64,000 bases of DNA from Aurantiochytrium sp. KH105. Taxonomy: Eukaryota; Sar; Bigyra; Thraustochytrida; Thraustochytriidae. Below the pieces are notes generated by a model. That model was not told where the DNA came from. It ran no database searches and saw nothing but the letters and a program-made list of their open reading frames with translations. The position numbers and the translations under genes are program-made. Location of the stretch: positions 372,001 through 436,000 of the forward strand of contig BGKB01000013.1 in assembly GCA_003116975.1 (NCBI GenBank), read 5' to 3'. Below are positions 28,256 to 39,797 of the stretch, one piece after another. Within the stretch, counting starts at the first letter, position 1, and each line of letters begins with the position of its first letter.

Positions 28256-29066
28256 TTACAAATCAACGAGCTTCGCAGGACTACACATCAGGTCCCGTTT
28301 CGGATAGAATAAGTACTGATCGTTTCGCATTTTACTCTGACACCCGACCGTTGGCAACCTCGCTCGCTCAGGTGCGTCGCAGCGTAGCAGCACCTCGTCA
28401 AACTCGTGCCCGTCGCACTTGCTCCCGATCTTCCAAAATTCGAAGGTTGCCAATGTCTCCCGTGCACAGACAGACACACAGACACACACGGCCTCTTGCG
28501 GTTTTTGGCCTCGTTCCGCGCGTCCTGCCCCCCATCCCCCCTCCCCCCCCCGTCCGCGTCGTCTCGGCACCTCATAAGGCTCATCCTTTCGGCCATGACA
28601 TCCATCCGTTCGCTCTCTCGCGCCCTTTTGGGGACATTTATCGAGCCCTGCGACCGTGCAGACAGACAAGACAGTCTTTCCGCTGCAAGCGCGCGATCAA
28701 ATTCGGTCGCGGGATTCATCCCGCTAACCCGCCACAGCCACGGTCATCGTTGCAATGCAGGCTCCAAGCGAGCGAGCGAGCGAGCTCAGCCTCCTCCGGC
28801 CGTTGCGAGAACGATCGAAGCTGCTGTTTTTAGGCTCGTCGAGGCTGGACCGGTTATCATCCTCAAAATCATCGTTGGGATCGTCTTTAGAGTCCTCGTC
28901 CTCGTCGTCAGCTTCTCACCTCGCGATTTGGCCGACGAACCTCGTAGCAATCGGGGCTCGGCGGAGGCTCTTCAAGCCGTCGTCGCTGTCGTCGTCGCTG
29001 TCCAAGTTGTCTGTTTGCCCGTGCCTGTAGTACACATCGTCGCGCCTTCTTCTGCACTACGTAGTA
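28256..29066 (-). CDS. Possible spliced gene on the minus strand (tentative)
   Basis: Three protein-like islands lie on the minus strand between two plus-strand genes. Island A (about 29066-28930) reads DDVYYRHGQTDNLDSDDDSD then GLKSLRRAPIATRFVGQIAR, and is followed by a GTGAGA donor-like string. Island B (about 28913-28735) is acidic (DDEDEDSKDDPNDDFEDDN) and then Ser/Arg-rich, in the same frame as A but separated by one TGA. Island C (about 28465-28256) reads FEFWKIGSKCDGHEFDEVLL and ends LMCSPAKLVDL with a stop. Each has a mixed composition unlike the repeat DNA around it. I could not fix the splice sites or a start codon, and I do not recognise the family. It could also be a decaying gene or chance. 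Confidence 0.25.
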
Positions 29067-29170
29067 GTAGGTTATAGTATACGGTGAACCCGGAGAGAGT
29101 GGAGCCCGAGCAGCAAAACCGCAAAGCCGTAAGAGGAAATTTCTTCGCGCGCGAGCGGCTTCGCGCGGAC

Positions 29171-31762
29171 ATGGAGGCCGCCACGGAGGCGGGAGCCGGC
29201 AAGGCCCAGGCCTGGCTCGAGGTAGGTCGCGGCGGAGAGCGAGCAGCGAGCGCACGATTCGCCTCTCGGCGAGACGGACGCCGCGGCGGGATGCGGTCAT
29301 GCGTGTGAAGCGCGGGTCCAACGCTAAAACTCCGAGGCGCGCGTGCACAGGACGCGGGCGAGGGAAGGCGGGAGCGAGGCGAGAACGGGACTAACGAGGA
29401 GTAAATGCACATGCGGAGCGCACAGGTGATTCTGGAGGAACGCTTCCCGTCGACATTTCATGACTCGCTGCGATCGGGCGTGCGTCTGTGCCAGACGGTG
29501 AACGCGATTTGGCCGAGAACCATTTCCAAGATCCGACGAGGTATGACGCCTCAAGTGCAGAGCGAAAATGTTAACAGGTACCTGGATGCGTGCAGACGAC
29601 TCGGTCTCGCGGATGAGGAACTCTTCCGAGCTGAGGACCTTGTTGCAGGCACAAACCTGGACAAAGTCGCGCAGAACGTCCTCGCCCTTCGCAAGCTCGT
29701 CCACGCCAAAGTGCCCCACCAAGACTTGCAGATGTTGCTAATTCACGTGGCTGGAACGCGACGCAAGTTTCGCGAAAGCACGTTAAGCGGAAACAAAGGC
29801 TCATCGCATGCCCAAGCCAAATCGCTATTGGAGTCGAGAAACGTGATTCCCCACGCCATGCGCAGCGGCGCCCCGCCGACACGTCCCCACTGGCGGCAGC
29901 GAAGACCACCACCTCCGCCCACGGTTGCAGAGCAGAAAGAGCTGTTTGAGGCGGGGACCCTTCGCACCGACAGCTTGGACGAGTCGGCGTGGATTGGACA
30001 AAACGCCGATATGCAGCGCGGCGCATACTCCCCATCCGTCTGCTCCGTGTCGAGCGCCTCGTCGCTTTCCACGCTCGAGTCCTGGGCCGGTGCGGGTAGC
30101 AGTAGCGCGAACACGGGCAGCGCAAGTGCGGGGCAGCTAAATACCATGGCGATTCTGGAGGCTGCCTTTCACACGGGCACCATGGTCTCGCATCTTGTCG
30201 AGTCGCGACGACGCCAACGTCGCGGATCAACATCAAGTGGCGCAACTCGCAAGCCAACGCGAAGTGGCAGCTTTGGCGACGATTTCGAGGCCATTGATGC
30301 CGCCAGTCTTGAGCTGGCGGCACTTGTCATGGAAGACTCGGCCTCTCAAGCCGAGTCCACGGGGAGCTTTTGCGATTTGGAAGCCGAACCGTATCATGAA
30401 GACAGCGAGTGGATTTTGCTGCAAGAACCAATGGCCAAGTCGTCATCTGCAGCAGATGCGGGCGCGGGTCCGCGACAAGCATTGAGTGCCGGACGTCTTG
30501 AGACCATTTTTGCAAAAGGCCTCGAGGAGGATGAGGCCCGCGAAGCGGTCTGGGGTCATGTACTTGATCAAGAACAGATGCAAGTGCTGCGCGCGCCGTG
30601 GAGAGGCGCGGTGTTGCGGTCGACCGAGACGGTGGCGTTTCCTCCGAAGGATGGTGATGATGGCATCGATGAAAATGCCTTTACCATGGACGCGGACCGC
30701 GTACGCGCGTTGCTGATCCGAGGCGTACCCGCCGAGCTTCGCGCTGAAGTGTGGCTGTTGTGCAGCGGTGCGATGAAGCGTATGGCAGTGCGACGCAACT
30801 ATTATTTGAAGCTGGTGCAAAGCGCAGGGACGTTTGGCGAGGAAGACGAGAACGAGGTTGGGGGCCCGGATAGTTCACCAGCCAATGCCGTGGATGCGGA
30901 AGGTCAAGCCGCACGTTCACGCGTGTTGGGTGCGCTGCAGAGACGCAATTCGGGGGTCGTGGATCCGCAGGGGCGTCTTGCCTCTCTTGCGGAGTTCACG
31001 TGCCGTTATTGCAGCGAGGAGGCGGCGTTTTGGCTGGCCACCCAAGTCTGCGAGTACATGGTGCCCCTCGATCACTTTGCTTCGGGCCTGAGCGCCGCCG
31101 TAGATCAATACGTTTTGTCGTGTCTTTTGCATGATGCCTTTCCTCAGGAGATGGCGCATTTGCAAAAGGTTTGCAAAACAGCGCAGGCGCCAGGCCAGGA
31201 GGCGCCGCCTCTTGTTGCCCGATTGCCGCTCATGGACTGGGTCCAGCGTCTCTGGGTCTGCGCACAAGACATCCCAACGGAGCTGACAATGCGCATCTGG
31301 GACCTTTTTGTCTTCGACGGAGAGCGCGTTCTTTTTGCATGCACGCTCGCTCTTGTGGCGCAAGCACGCACGCAATTGCTCAAGACTCGTTCGCTCGAGG
31401 AGGCTCGCAAATGTCTGTGCGAAACCGTTGCAGAGGCAGCAAGGGATGCGACGGCATTTTGCCACTTGGTTGTGACGCACTCTGTGTCCCCAACGCAGCT
31501 CAATACGCTTCGAAATCGCTATGTAGGCTTGGTCTCGGCAAAGATTGCGCGTCACGTTTGTAGTGGCCAGCAAGGGGCCGGATCAGCTATGACGTCGCAG
31601 TCTACAGCAAGTCACATTCGGCGCGCTCTGCTCCGATTTCAGAAGAACCAGCGCACATATCTTCGCAAGATGCAGCCAAGATCTGTGGACTCTCTTGCCA
31701 ATCTGGTAGCAACATATTACCATCGTGGAGGATTTGAAGCTGGGAAAACAACTGTAGTGTAG
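29171..31762 (+). CDS. Calponin-homology / TBC (Rab-GAP-like) fusion protein, two exons
   Basis: Exon 1 is 29171-29221 (17 codons, MEAATEAGAGKAQAWLE). The intron, 29222-29425, starts GTAGGT and ends GCACAG, phase 0. Exon 2 is 29426-31762, for 795 residues in all. The join rebuilds the first helix of a CH domain: AQAWLE|VILEERFPSTFHDSLRSGVRLC, then ENVNRYLDACRRLGL and EDLVAGTNLDKVAQN. CH domains of this single, calponin/transgelin-like type bind actin or signalling partners. A Ser- and Arg-rich linker of about 300 residues follows. The C-terminal part (about 440-720) is TBC-like: LLIRGVPAELRAEVWLLCSG, EEAAFWLATQVCEYMVPLDHF and IPTELTMRIWDLFVFDGERVLF. The catalytic IxxDxxR is not visible, while VVDPQG sits where YxQG is expected, so GAP activity is uncertain. 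Without exon 1 the CH domain would lack its N-terminus. Confidence 0.85.
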
Positions 31763-32154
31763 ACAGGACCGGATGCGGCGCGCTCGTTTTACGGATTGCT
31801 GCCGTGAACATGTGCGTAGGCAGGCAGACCTCGATAATTTGGACGTGTGACAAGTTTGTCAACAAAAGAAGGAGAGAGCGATAAATTTTGAGTGAACGAG
31901 TGCATCATGACTTGACGGTTGGCTTTTCGTCTGCGTTCGTTCGTACAAAGAAAAGAAGACATGTGTCTTCCTTGCCGCAAGAAGTCAAACTTGTAAAAAC
32001 AAGAAAAAGAAAAGAATTTTTCGTGTTGTCTCAAAGAAAAGAAAAAGGTGAGAGAAGGAAAGAAGAGATCTGGTCAAACACGTGCGATACAATTTGACAA
32101 GGAGCTGGATATGTTTTGTTTTGTTTTGTTTTTTTCCTTCTTCTTCTTCCTTTC
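31763..32154. other. Convergent intergenic region
   Basis: A 392-base A/T-rich spacer between convergent stops (GAAAAAGAAAAG and TTTTGTTTTGTTTTGTTTTTTTCC). No gene is seen. Confidence 0.6.
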
Positions 32155-34128
32155 CTATCGCCTGACTGCAAGCAAGGGCGCGAGTTTGGTGCGTGCTGCC
32201 TTCCAATTGGATTTTGGTTTTTTGCGTGCAAAACGACTGAGGTTCTTGCGAAGACACTGGCGCTCTTCAAAAGTGGTGTGAGCGTAATAGTCTTTGATGG
32301 AGAGGAGAAGAACTGTTGACTTTGTCTTGCAGACGAGCGACATGTTAGCGCGACGGTCAACGAGCGTGGGAGAAAGCAAACTCTGGTTGAAAATGTCCTT
32401 GGTGCCAATTTCTGCGACAAGAGTCGACGGACGGCGCATTAAGAGACACTTGCCATGAAGCACGAAGCCAATGTTGCGGAGTGGGGCGTCTTGCGCGACA
32501 ATGACTTGATCAGCCGTGAAGAGACGCTCGGGACCCATGGCAAGCGCGAGAGCACGAAGTGTATTTTCACAAAATCCTTGGAAGACGTCAAATTGCTGAA
32601 GAAGACCGAGATTCTTCGCAAGTTTGGACTGGGTGTAGTTGGTCAGTAGGCGCTGAATGTGTGGAGTAGGCAAAGAAATACCGCTGGAAGGATCGTCGGC
32701 ACGCCATTGTGCTTCAGGAGAAGGTGAAAGGACTTGGGTCTGCAGGGGTTCGGATGGATCTGCCGTCTCTGCGAGCTCGCCGGGCCAGCACGTTTTAATT
32801 ACGGTCGGCACGCCGACAGCGGGATGCGTTTTGACGAGGTCCAGTTTGCCGCGAAGAAGAATACAGTGGGACCCTTGTGGGAGCGGTTCTCCCTGCTGCA
32901 AGTCAAAAAGACGCGCATGGTGAGCAACTTCAACGTGCAGCGTTTTAGGAAGGCTTTGCCAGAATGCGACACCGTGAATCACGCGTGCCAAGTCCTGGAT
33001 TTGTTCATCGCTTCGCTCTTCGGGCTCGGTGGCAGCAATGGCAATATGCTTTCCTAGCGTCACGGTGTCTCTGAACTCGAGTTGGTCCCAAAATTTTGAG
33101 GCCTCGAAAAAGAGAGGATGGAGACCCGGGAAGGAGATGATGCGCGTGCGCGATCCGTCCGCTTCCGGCTGGTCGAGCACGGGGATGGCAGCAGCAGTTT
33201 CAGCGGTCTCGACCAATTCTGCTTGATCTGTGTGGTCTTGATCGTCAATTCGTGACACAATGTTTAGACGATGTTGGTTTGGTGGAAGCCTCGATGGGGT
33301 TGACGTGACAAGAAGATAGTCCTTGCTGGCTGCGTAGAAGTCGCCCTTGACCTTTTTTCCGGTACCTAGATCGATGACTCTACGTCGATGAGCGAGAGCG
33401 CGGGCTCGATAAAATTCAGGCCTTGAGGCGTCGAGCGCGATAGCTGTGTCAAGCGCATCAACAGCTTCCTGGTAGTAGCCGGCGGCAAGACTGACGACGC
33501 CAAGATTGAAATGCACCACGGAAATGAGAGGCGCGAGACGCACGGCAGCCTGGAACGAGAGACGCGCAGCTTGAAATTCGCCAATACATGCTTCGAGGTA
33601 ACCAAGATTGATCCACGTCTTTTCATCTTCGGGGTCGCGACGAGCGGCCTCACGGAGGAGTGCAACGGCGCCGCAGAGGTCTCCTTTGCAGCGTGTTTCC
33701 CAGCCAAGATCGTAAAAGTAGCGTGCGTTGCGCACTCCAATGTCGCACGCACTGTGATCTTCGCCGCGGAGTTCGAAAAGTTCTTCAAGAAGAGGTTCTG
33801 GTGCTGGCAGCCCGATTTCCTCGCGCAGACGAGCCTCGTTGAGGACGGCCATGACGGTTTGCGTCTGGGATGGGCCGGCTTTGCGCAGCATATCGGCAAG
33901 CTCTTTATTGAGGTTCACAGCAAAGTCATCTTCGCAAGGGCTGTTGTTCTGATGTGGGCGCTCGAGCTGCGACTGCGTTTGTGTCGACTGTGTTGTGGCG
34001 GCCAGGGTTGTGTTTCGTCGAAGACCGGTTCTTTGTCTTCGTCGTGCTCTCTGTCTTGCGGATGCACATTCTCGTGGCCTGTGCGGGCTACGGCCCTGCG
34101 GCGCCTTGGCTGGCACGAGATGGAGCAT
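32155..34128 (-). CDS. TPR protein with two degenerate cNMP-binding-like folds
   Basis: The protein is 657 residues from ATG 34128. The N-terminus is basic (RQRARRRQRTGLRRN). Residues about 130-260 contain TPR units: ARYFYDLGWETRCKGDLCGA, DEKTWINLGYLEACIGEFQA and SVVHFNLGVVSLAAGYYQEA, each ending in an A-x8-P pattern. Further on, two segments look like cyclic-nucleotide-binding beta-rolls: FWQSLPKTLHVEVAHHARLF...GSHCILLRGKLDL, and LGLLQQFDVFQGFCENTLRA...QDAPLRNIGFVLHGKCLLMR. Neither shows the FGE...PRxA phosphate-binding cassette, so ligand binding is doubtful. The C-terminus is strongly basic (RKKPKSNWKAARTK). A scaffold role is a guess. Similar TPR/cNMP combinations occur in ciliate, algal and stramenopile flagellar proteins. 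It is one exon and convergent with the CH-TBC gene. Confidence 0.78.
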   Translation of the reverse strand: MLHLVPAKAPQGRSPHRPRECASARQRARRRQRTGLRRNTTLAATTQSTQTQSQLERPHQNNSPCEDDFAVNLNKELADMLRKAGPSQTQTVMAVLNEARLREEIGLPAPEPLLEELFELRGEDHSACDIGVRNARYFYDLGWETRCKGDLCGAVALLREAARRDPEDEKTWINLGYLEACIGEFQAARLSFQAAVRLAPLISVVHFNLGVVSLAAGYYQEAVDALDTAIALDASRPEFYRARALAHRRRVIDLGTGKKVKGDFYAASKDYLLVTSTPSRLPPNQHRLNIVSRIDDQDHTDQAELVETAETAAAIPVLDQPEADGSRTRIISFPGLHPLFFEASKFWDQLEFRDTVTLGKHIAIAATEPEERSDEQIQDLARVIHGVAFWQSLPKTLHVEVAHHARLFDLQQGEPLPQGSHCILLRGKLDLVKTHPAVGVPTVIKTCWPGELAETADPSEPLQTQVLSPSPEAQWRADDPSSGISLPTPHIQRLLTNYTQSKLAKNLGLLQQFDVFQGFCENTLRALALAMGPERLFTADQVIVAQDAPLRNIGFVLHGKCLLMRRPSTLVAEIGTKDIFNQSLLSPTLVDRRANMSLVCKTKSTVLLLSIKDYYAHTTFEERQCLRKNLSRFARKKPKSNWKAARTKLAPLLAVRR

Positions 34129-36297
34129 GGGTGAAGGAGAGAAAGAAAGAGTGAATGAATGATGAAGGATTCAACTTGTCACTACGAAAACGCTTGGCAC
34201 AGCCTGTGTAGTGGACAGACACGTTCTCTCTTCTCTCTCCTCTTGGTTGTCGTTTCCTGTCCTGTCCTAGCCGCACCGCTTCCAGCGCGTTCCCGCCATG
34301 TCCGCGGACATTAGTGTGCACTCCGTTCCCATTTTCGCGCGGACCCCCCCCCCCCCAAAAACCTCCCTGCTCCGCCGCGTGCTCCGCGCCCCTCTCTAAA
34401 CCCCCCAGCTTGCCCACCGAGCGTAAACTTCCGTTTCATCGGTGGGACGCTGTGGGAATAGGCGCGTCGGTTTTGCAGGGCGGCAGCCGCAGAACCAGTC
34501 GACCCGCGCGCGCGAGTGCACGCACGACAGTGCGGCCACGCCAGCCGCGCAGCCGCCGCCGCGCGCGCCCTGCAAGAGAAACAGACGGACAACGAATGGC
34601 AGGTCGGCTCCCCGCGCGCGCGGCAGTGCAGTGCGGGGCGTTAGGAAAAGCAAAGGGCGGTGAAAGGCGGGGGAGGGGGCCGGCCGCGCCGCTGGTGTCA
34701 CTCGCAGTCGCTACGCTGCTTTGAAGTATAAAGCTCTTTGTCAAAGTTTCCTTACCGCGTGCCTCGGCCGATTGGAGAGGCTGTCCCTATTCCCGGTCCC
34801 GATGGTTGCGTCAAGCGGGCTGCTCCCACGGCTGAAGAACGCATCCTGCGCGCAGCGAGGCTGCCTGCCCTTTTTAGCCCTGCTCGTTGGCGCGCGGCGC
34901 TCCCCGATTCTCTGTGGGAGAAAGCGCTCGACGCGGGCCCACAGCGCAAGGCACTGAGGGGGCCGCACACGGTGTAGCTTGCTCCCCGCAGCGACGGGCG
35001 TTCGAAGCAACGGGCGGGCGGATGCGGCGCCGAGGGCTTTCTTTTCGCGCGGCCCCGTTTCTTCACGTGCCTCTCGCGTTCTGCGGTGCACGCTCTCCTT
35101 TCGTCTCGCCTCCTGACGTCCGTGTCGTTTGGTCTCATTTCGTCTCGCGGCAACTGAACCGCGCGCGCGCGCTAGCTGTGGCCGCGGACGCCGCCTTCTG
35201 CGTCGCCTCGCCGCGCCTCGACTCGCCTCCAATGGTTATCGCTACTTCCTTTCATTCACATAGTAGGCTGGTAATAGCCGCTTTTTGTTTGACCCGCCAA
35301 CCAGTGTGCACTTTTGCATTGGCCGCGTGGTTGGTTGGTTGGTATAAGTTTGTACTAATGTAAGTTAGTTGATTGGCTGCGTGCGGCTCGAGTAGTAGTA
35401 TTCTATACATGCTAGGATCTACTGCCGCTTCGCCTCGCGTCGCTCAGGCTCTGCTCCGTCTTCTCCCCCCGGCAGTCTCGCAGACAGGCGCGACGGCGGA
35501 GCGAGTCGGAGCGGTGCCGTTCGTTGGTTTGTAAGCTTGTAGTATGCCTATGTTTGTTTGGACAAAGAGCCTCCCTGGTATTTACAGCTGCGCCGTCCGG
35601 GCCGCGCGGGGTTCCTCAATCTCGCAGGCTCCTGCACCTCGGGCCGGCAGTTCGGCCGCCCCAAGCTAGCAGCTACTCGGAACGGCCCGACCGCGAGCTG
35701 CGGGCGAGCTAGCCTCGAACGTTTCTTGCGCCGCTTTCCCCAAACACGAGGCCTTCCTTTCATTCTTTCTCGGGCTTCGATCTTTTTTTCCTTCTTCTCT
35801 ACCACCTTTTTCTTTCTTTCTTTCATTCTTTGTTTTGTTGCAGCGCAGGCTGCTCTGTCCATCGCTGCCCTCGCTCGCGAGCTTCCTGACGATCCGCCGG
35901 CTACCTCGCGCGTGGCTCGCAGCGTTGCGACCCAGGCTCAGCTTCTCCGCCTTTTCTGTTAGACCCAACCAAGGCGGCACAAAGCGCGGGCCTCGGCGCC
36001 TCGCGAGGCCCGCACGCTGACGACAGGGAAGGCAAGGAAGGAGAAAGGGAAGGAAAGATATTAGCCGGGCCTCGGTCGTCGCAAAAATCAGCCAGCGCTT
36101 GCGGCCAAGGCTACCCGTCCGGGCCGCCGCGCCGTGTGCGCCGCCGCTGAGGCGAGCTGCTCGCTGCTGCGGTTTGCAGCTCCAAGCTGCTGCATGATGC
36201 ACGCAGCAGCAGCGCCTTGCACGCCCGGACCTAGGAGGCCCCTCCATCTCCGGGAGCCTACGATACGTGCTAACGTGCTAGCGTGCTAGCAAGCGCA

Positions 36298-36362
36298 TGC
36301 GTGCGTGCGTGCGTGCGTGCGTGCTAGCGTGCGTGCGTGCGTGCTAGCGTGCGTGCGTGCGT
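36298..36362. repeat. (GTGC)n/GCTAGC array
   Basis: GTGCGTGC tetramers broken three times by GTGCTAGC, giving a higher-order unit of about 24 bases. Confidence 0.85.
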
Positions 36363-37730
36363 ACCACTCGGCGGCCCCTGGCGCCGGGCCAGCCTCTGCT
36401 CGCTGAGCGGCTTGGGCTCTTTGGGTGCCCACGGGGCTGCGGCGGCTCAGCCTCGGGCTTGCCTGCTTATGCTTTCGCTTTCTCTCGCTGGAACATGAGC
36501 CTGGGTATCCTGGCTGCCGCCTGCCAGCTGCGCTGCTAGTCACTGTCTCCTTCCCCAAGCTGCAGCTGCTGCAGCTGCTGCACCTCGCTCGCTCGCTAGC
36601 TAGCCAGCCAGCCAGCCAGCCAGTCACATGGCCAGCCGCCGCCGCTGCCTGTCTCTAGTCTCTACCGCCAGTGCCCAACTGCCAGCCAGGCGCAGCCAGC
36701 AACAGTTTGCAAGCAACAAGCTGCGGCGAGGACCGCAAGATCGCAGGATCGGGACCGCAGGATCGCCACCTGCTCTTCTCCTGGCAAGCAGGCAGGCAGG
36801 CAGCTGCAGCTATTGCGGCCGGCCTGATTGTGCGCGCCCGCGTGCGCAATCGCTGGTGGCGAGCGAGGCGCGGCGACGGCGGCGCGAGGCGGAAGGAGAA
36901 AGATTGATTGACTGATAGAGCGGGCAGGCGGCCGGCACGGGCGGGAGCGGCTCTCGCGCCGCAGCGCTGCGGAGAGAGGGGCGGCGGTGGGGAAGAGGGG
37001 GGGGAGGGGGCGAGCGAGTGTGGGGGGCGGGTGGGGGCAGGGACAAGAGAGGGAATCGCACTCGCTGTGCGAGACGTTGCGGGACCGAGCGGAGGCGGTC
37101 TGCGCCCGGGAGGCCGCGGCATCCCTGCTTACAGACGGCGCGGCTGGCGCGACGCGGGTCCCACACCTTCCCTCAGAGGGCAGAGTGGCGGCCCCTGCAG
37201 CAAAGCTGTAGCTTGCTTTGTCGGCTTGTTTGCTCGCCTGCTAGCTTGCCTGTTTGTCCGGGGCCAACCGCGGGGACTTTGCGACGAAGGAGCAAGCAAA
37301 CGAAAGGGAGAGCAAGCGAGCGAGCAGAATCTCTGGCTGGCTGGCTGGCCGGATGGCGGCTGACCTGGCCCCGCCACTTTTGCTCCGCCACCACTCGCTT
37401 TCAGCGCCGGAGCTGAAGCTGCTGCGGAGCGCGAGCGAGACGTGGCGGCTTCGCGCGATCGGGCACCGCAGAAGCAAGCAAGCAAGGCCAGAAGGAGATA
37501 TTTAGCTGGATATTCAAAACAACTGGCTGCAGCAGCACAGCGAGCAGGCTGCTCCGTTTTGAATCGCCCGACCGAGAACGAGTGGAGTGAAAGGGAAGAA
37601 GGAAATTAGCGCTGTGTGCCTGCCTGATGCGGCATTAGGGAAGCTGAGACAAAATCCGCTCCAGACGCTTGCGGCCTCCAGCGCGGGACCGCGTGCACAC
37701 GCCGCACACAAAGAACTGCAGACGGCCTCG

Positions 37731-37768
37731 CTGGCTGGTTAGCTGGTTGGTTGGCTGGCTGGTTGGCT

Positions 37769-37805
<37 letters not shown>
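37731..37805. repeat. (CTGG)n tetramer array
   Basis: About 18 imperfect CTGG/TTGG units. Confidence 0.85.
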
Positions 37806-37806
<1 letters not shown>

Positions 37807-38377
37807 CGACCGCTCCCCGGGCCGTGCCAGGCCAATCAAGCGCTCGTCGCGGCATCCCAAGCTTACCCTGTCTTGTCCATGCCCCCCAAAAGTAATGCTG
37901 CCCAGCGTAATGCAGTGCAAAGTAATGCAGTGTGATGCCAGTCTCCCGAGAAAGCCTGCCCGCCGCCGCAGCCGAGGACGCCAAAGTCTCCAACGTAGTA
38001 AATCAGTAAATCAGAAGCTAGCTCGCCATCCCTCTGTCGCGCATGCCCCCCCCTCTTCCCCTCAGCGTCAGTGGCCGTGGCCGGCCAAGCTGATCGCCGC
38101 CAGGTGTGGGGGAGGGCGCCGCCGCCGAAAGGGCTAGTTCACCTAGCTAGCTGCGCGCTGCCGCAATGAAGAAAAACCGGAAAACGGAGCGGTGTGGGGC
38201 GGCGCTGCTTCGCGCTGCTTCGCGCTGCGCTCCTTGTGCGGCGGGAGACTGTCCTTGCTGGCAGGTAGGTTTGCTTGCGGACGGCCAGAGCACGAAGGTT
38301 TGTTGCCGCCGCGCGAGCCTGCGCGGCATTTGCGCGAAAGCTGCAGCTTCAGGAGGGGGAAGAAAATGGTGCGGGCT

Positions 38378-38464
38378 GAATGGAATGGAATGGAATGGAA
38401 TGGAATGGAATGGAATGGAATGGAATGGAATGGAATGGAATGGAATGGAATGAAATGGAATGGA
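38378..38464. repeat. (TGGAA)n satellite-like pentamer array, copy 2
   Basis: About 17 nearly perfect TGGAA units, with one TGAAA variant near the end. The unit and strand are the same as in copy 1, about 16 kb away. Confidence 0.92.
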
Positions 38465-39769
38465 TTCTAGCTTCCTTGGCTGTAGCCTGGTTTGCTCGAG
38501 CTCAGCTGGCTGGCCGGGTCGGAGTTCGGGTTGGTGCACGTTTGGTACTTGGCGCTGCACTCGCGCGAGCGCCGCAGCCGCAGGCAAGTAGGTGGGTGGT
38601 GGGCGGGCGGTGGGCAGGAGGGCGGCTCCGGCCAAGTCGACTTGCTTGACGGATCGCGACGCAGCGCGTGCCTGCTCGCCTGCTCGCCTGCTCTCCTGCT
38701 CTCCCTCACTGCGTCTCTGGGGGCGGTCTCTCCCCCATTTCCCCCCAGTCCTTCCCGCGCTCCTCTGGCCGCGTCGCGATTCCTGAAAAGACCGCGAGTG
38801 ACCCCCGAAGGATGGAAGGCGCGAGCGCGGCGACGGTCCGGCTGCGCGGCTGCCCGCTGCGCTGCCCGCTACCGGTAGCGCGGCGAGCCGTGCGTCGCCG
38901 CGCGACGTCGAGCGGCTCGCTGAGCGAGCGAGCGGGAGGGAGGGAGAGGCAGGTCGCGGAGGAAGGAGCCAAGGAGGCAGGCTGGCGCAGTGCCGCGCCG
39001 ATCCGCGCGCCTCGCCGTCTCAGCAGCTTGGAAGCCCCTTTTTTGTTTTTGTTCTTGTGCGGATACAGACGGCCGCCCCACCGCCCACCACCCATTCGCT
39101 GCTCCGCTGCCCCACGCGCACCCCATCCAAGCGAAAGCGAATCCACTGGTAGCCCGCCACAGGGGGAAGAGGGGGCGGAGGAGGAGGAGGAGGAGGAGGA
39201 AGGGGGAGGGGCAAACGCAGGCTCGCGGTCGAGTGGAGACGAGTCGAGTCGAGTCGCCGCGCCCCGCCTCGCGTCGCCCCGCTGCCCGCCCGCCCGCGGC
39301 CGCGTGGACGGCTCGCGCCCACACCCCTACGGCGGCGTCCTGCGGGATTCAATTTGAGATGCTGTGGGTGAGGGCACAGCGCAGTGTGAGGGGACAACGG
39401 AAACGGCGGGGGGGGGGAAAGCCAAGCTGTAGCATGGAGCAATTGAAACGCTAGCATCTCGGGCGGCCTGATTGGAGAAGCTGCAGACCCGAAACTGGGA
39501 AGCTACTAGCTTGCCAAAGCGCCTCGCTGCTGCAGCCCCTCTGCTTGCCCGCCCGCGCGCCCTTCACCTACCGCGCCCGCTCGCCCGCCCGCCGCCGCCG
39601 CGCCTGAACGCGCGCGCTCGCTCGCTCGCCTGCCCGCCCGCCCGCACGCACGCACGCACGCGCGCTCGTACGTACGCACGGACGGACGCCCCGCGCGTGT
39701 TCTCCGGACAGGCAGACAGACAGTCAGACTGATAGGCCGGCCGTCCGCCTGTTGTCCTGCAACATCACC

Positions 39770-39797
39770 AAGAAGAAGAAGAAGAAGAAGAAGAAGA
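39770..39797. repeat. (AAG)n triplet run
   Basis: Nine AAG triplets ending nine bases before the Myb ATG. They would be in the mRNA leader. The frame is open through it, so a Lys-rich N-terminal extension from a non-ATG start cannot be excluded. Confidence 0.85.
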
